Part shown: in pieces, positions 63,144 through 64,000 of the stretch
Position numbering within the stretch: position 1 is the stretch's first letter
Layout of the letters: each line of letters begins with the position of its first letter
Assembly: GCF_007830265.1 (NCBI RefSeq)
Contig: NZ_VLKE01000001.1
Coordinates: 434,001 to 498,000, forward strand
DNA length: 64,000 bases
From: Micromonospora olivasterospora
GTDB lineage: Bacteria; Actinomycetota; Actinomycetes; Mycobacteriales; Micromonosporaceae
Direction: 5' to 3'
Program-made: the position numbers and the translations under genes
The notes under the pieces: model-generated
Database searches by the model: none
Told to the model about the DNA's origin: nothing
What the model saw: the letters and a program-made list of their open reading frames with translations, nothing else

Positions 63144-64000
63144 TCAGGCGGCCCGCTTGTACTTCTTGATGGAGCTGTCCTGCGCGATCGAGTCGGCGCC
63201 CTTCTGGCACTGGTCCAGGAACTCCGCCGGGCCGATGCGCCCGCTGAAGAACTCGCCGCACGCGGCGTCGACGAGGTTGCGCTCCAGCTTGCGGTAGTAG
63301 TTGTTGTAGACCCAGTTGAAGCCGTTGGTCCCGGACGCGTCCAGCGCCCTGACCACGGTGGTGAGCCCGAACGGCAGCTCCACGCCCTCGGCGGCGCCGG
63401 CCACCACGGTGAGGCTGGCGACCTTCTTCGTGAAGTCCTGGGCGCCCTTCTTGGACAGCATGGTCCGGAAGTAGTCCAGGCCGCCCGCGACGTTCTTCGC
63501 CTTGGCCGGCACCATGAACGGCTCGCCGGCGGTGCCGCGGACCGCCTCGAACGGCAGCTTGTCGCCGCTGCCCAGGCTCGGGGTCGGCGCCACGGTCATG
63601 TTGAACCCGGCCGGGGTGACCGACTTCTGCTCGTTCTCCAGCCAGGATCCGCAGGAGATGAAGGCGGCCTTGCCCTGGCACCACGCGGTCTGCGACTGGA
63701 CGTGGTCCAGCCCGGGCGTGCCGTCGAGGATGAACTTGTCCTTGACGATCTGGTGCCAGGCGTCGGCAGCGGCCTTCATCGCGTCGGACTTCCAGGCGTT
63801 GGGCTCCAGGTTGTCGATCGCGAGGGCCACCGAGGGGCCGCCGAACTTGATCGCGGTGGAGATCACCGGCCAGCTCATGTAGCGGGGGTGCTTGCCCGCG
63901 TACGTCCAGGGGGCGATGCCGGCGGCCTTGATCTTCTTGCACAGGGCGATGTGCTCGTCCCAGGTCTTCGCGTACTCCCAGCCGCGGTCGGCGAAGAGCT
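63144..64000 (-). CDS. ngcE: N-acetylglucosamine/diacetylchitobiose-binding protein NgcE (partial, runs off right edge)
   Basis: The C-terminal 285 residues are visible; the signal peptide and first part lie outside. Diagnostic blocks are APWTYAGKHPRYMSWPV, IDNLEPNAWKSDAMKAAADA, LDGTPGLDHVQSQTAWCQGK and FISCGSWLENEQKSVTPAGF, then GEPFMVPAKAKNVAGGLDYF. I know these from Streptomyces NgcE proteins; the match is closer than for the paralogue at 54980. It captures GlcNAc or chitobiose outside the membrane for NgcF and NgcG, encoded directly downstream. With the kinase at 57646 it makes an uptake and phosphorylation route. Confidence 0.9.
   Translation of the reverse strand, partial: LFADRGWEYAKTWDEHIALCKKIKAAGIAPWTYAGKHPRYMSWPVISTAIKFGGPSVALAIDNLEPNAWKSDAMKAAADAWHQIVKDKFILDGTPGLDHVQSQTAWCQGKAAFISCGSWLENEQKSVTPAGFNMTVAPTPSLGSGDKLPFEAVRGTAGEPFMVPAKAKNVAGGLDYFRTMLSKKGAQDFTKKVASLTVVAGAAEGVELPFGLTTVVRALDASGTNGFNWVYNNYYRKLERNLVDAACGEFFSGRIGPAEFLDQCQKGADSIAQDSSIKKYKRAA

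Overview
This is a very GC-rich chromosomal window (above 70% G+C by eye). Genes are tightly packed, GTG and TTG starts are frequent, and several genes look leaderless. The gene families are typical of filamentous actinomycetes: conservon-type sensor kinase plus roadblock protein, DUF3159, NgcEFG chitin-sugar transport, LpqY-SugABC-like transport, and a trp leader peptide with tandem Trp codons. A member of the Micromonosporaceae such as Micromonospora is the best guess; this is inferred from gene content, not from a marker gene.

Layout. 1-5.3 kb: a secreted or membrane-anchored TolB/WD40-like protein running off the left edge, an atypical LuxR regulator and a membrane protein with CARDB-like domains. 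5.4-7.2 kb: a two-gene cassette (tyrosine integrase plus double AbrB-like protein) beside tRNA-Leu(GAG). 7.4-17.6 kb: surface and envelope genes: a TPR/proline-rich/Fn3 membrane protein with an Ala-Gln/Arg hexanucleotide repeat, an Fn3 protein, and a MoxR, DUF58, transglutaminase-like set. 17.5-19.3 kb: three truncated gene remnants (SDR, LtrA, DUF1028). 19.3-22.3 kb: mtnA and a class II aldolase/short-chain dehydrogenase fusion, possibly a methylthioribose or deoxyribose salvage shunt. 22.4-28.2 kb: small conserved genes and a two-gene partial conservon. 28.3-31.9 kb: an FGGY kinase, and a TrpEG-type anthranilate synthase behind a classic translation-coupled attenuator. 32-35.2 kb: WrbA, a GNAT acetyltransferase, a HAD hydrolase and a winged-helix protein. 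35.3-39.6 kb: an LpqY-SugABC-like sugar ABC operon. 39.8-42 kb: small genes and a HAD hydrolase. 42.2-49.1 kb: an alpha-glucan island with two divergent (alpha/alpha)6 glycosidases and a GT4 glycosyltransferase. 49.3-52.9 kb: a YdjM-like membrane hydrolase, a gene remnant, a MobA-like nucleotidyltransferase and a PolA-family polymerase. 53-64 kb: an amino-sugar or chitin-sugar block, with two paralogous NgcEFG-type ABC operons flanking an RpiR regulator, an N-acetylglucosamine-type kinase and a STAND/TPR regulator.

The physiological theme is sugar and glucan economy: trehalose-like uptake, storage-glucan trimming and synthesis, and GlcNAc or chitobiose uptake and phosphorylation. Beside it sit cell-surface protein genes and a Trp-controlled anthranilate branch.

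Four otherwise intact genes each show the same lesion, one base missing in or beside a G/C run (near 8638, 16660, 22004 and 46612). Several other genes are missing internal or terminal pieces. Sequence or assembly error should be weighed before these are read as biology.
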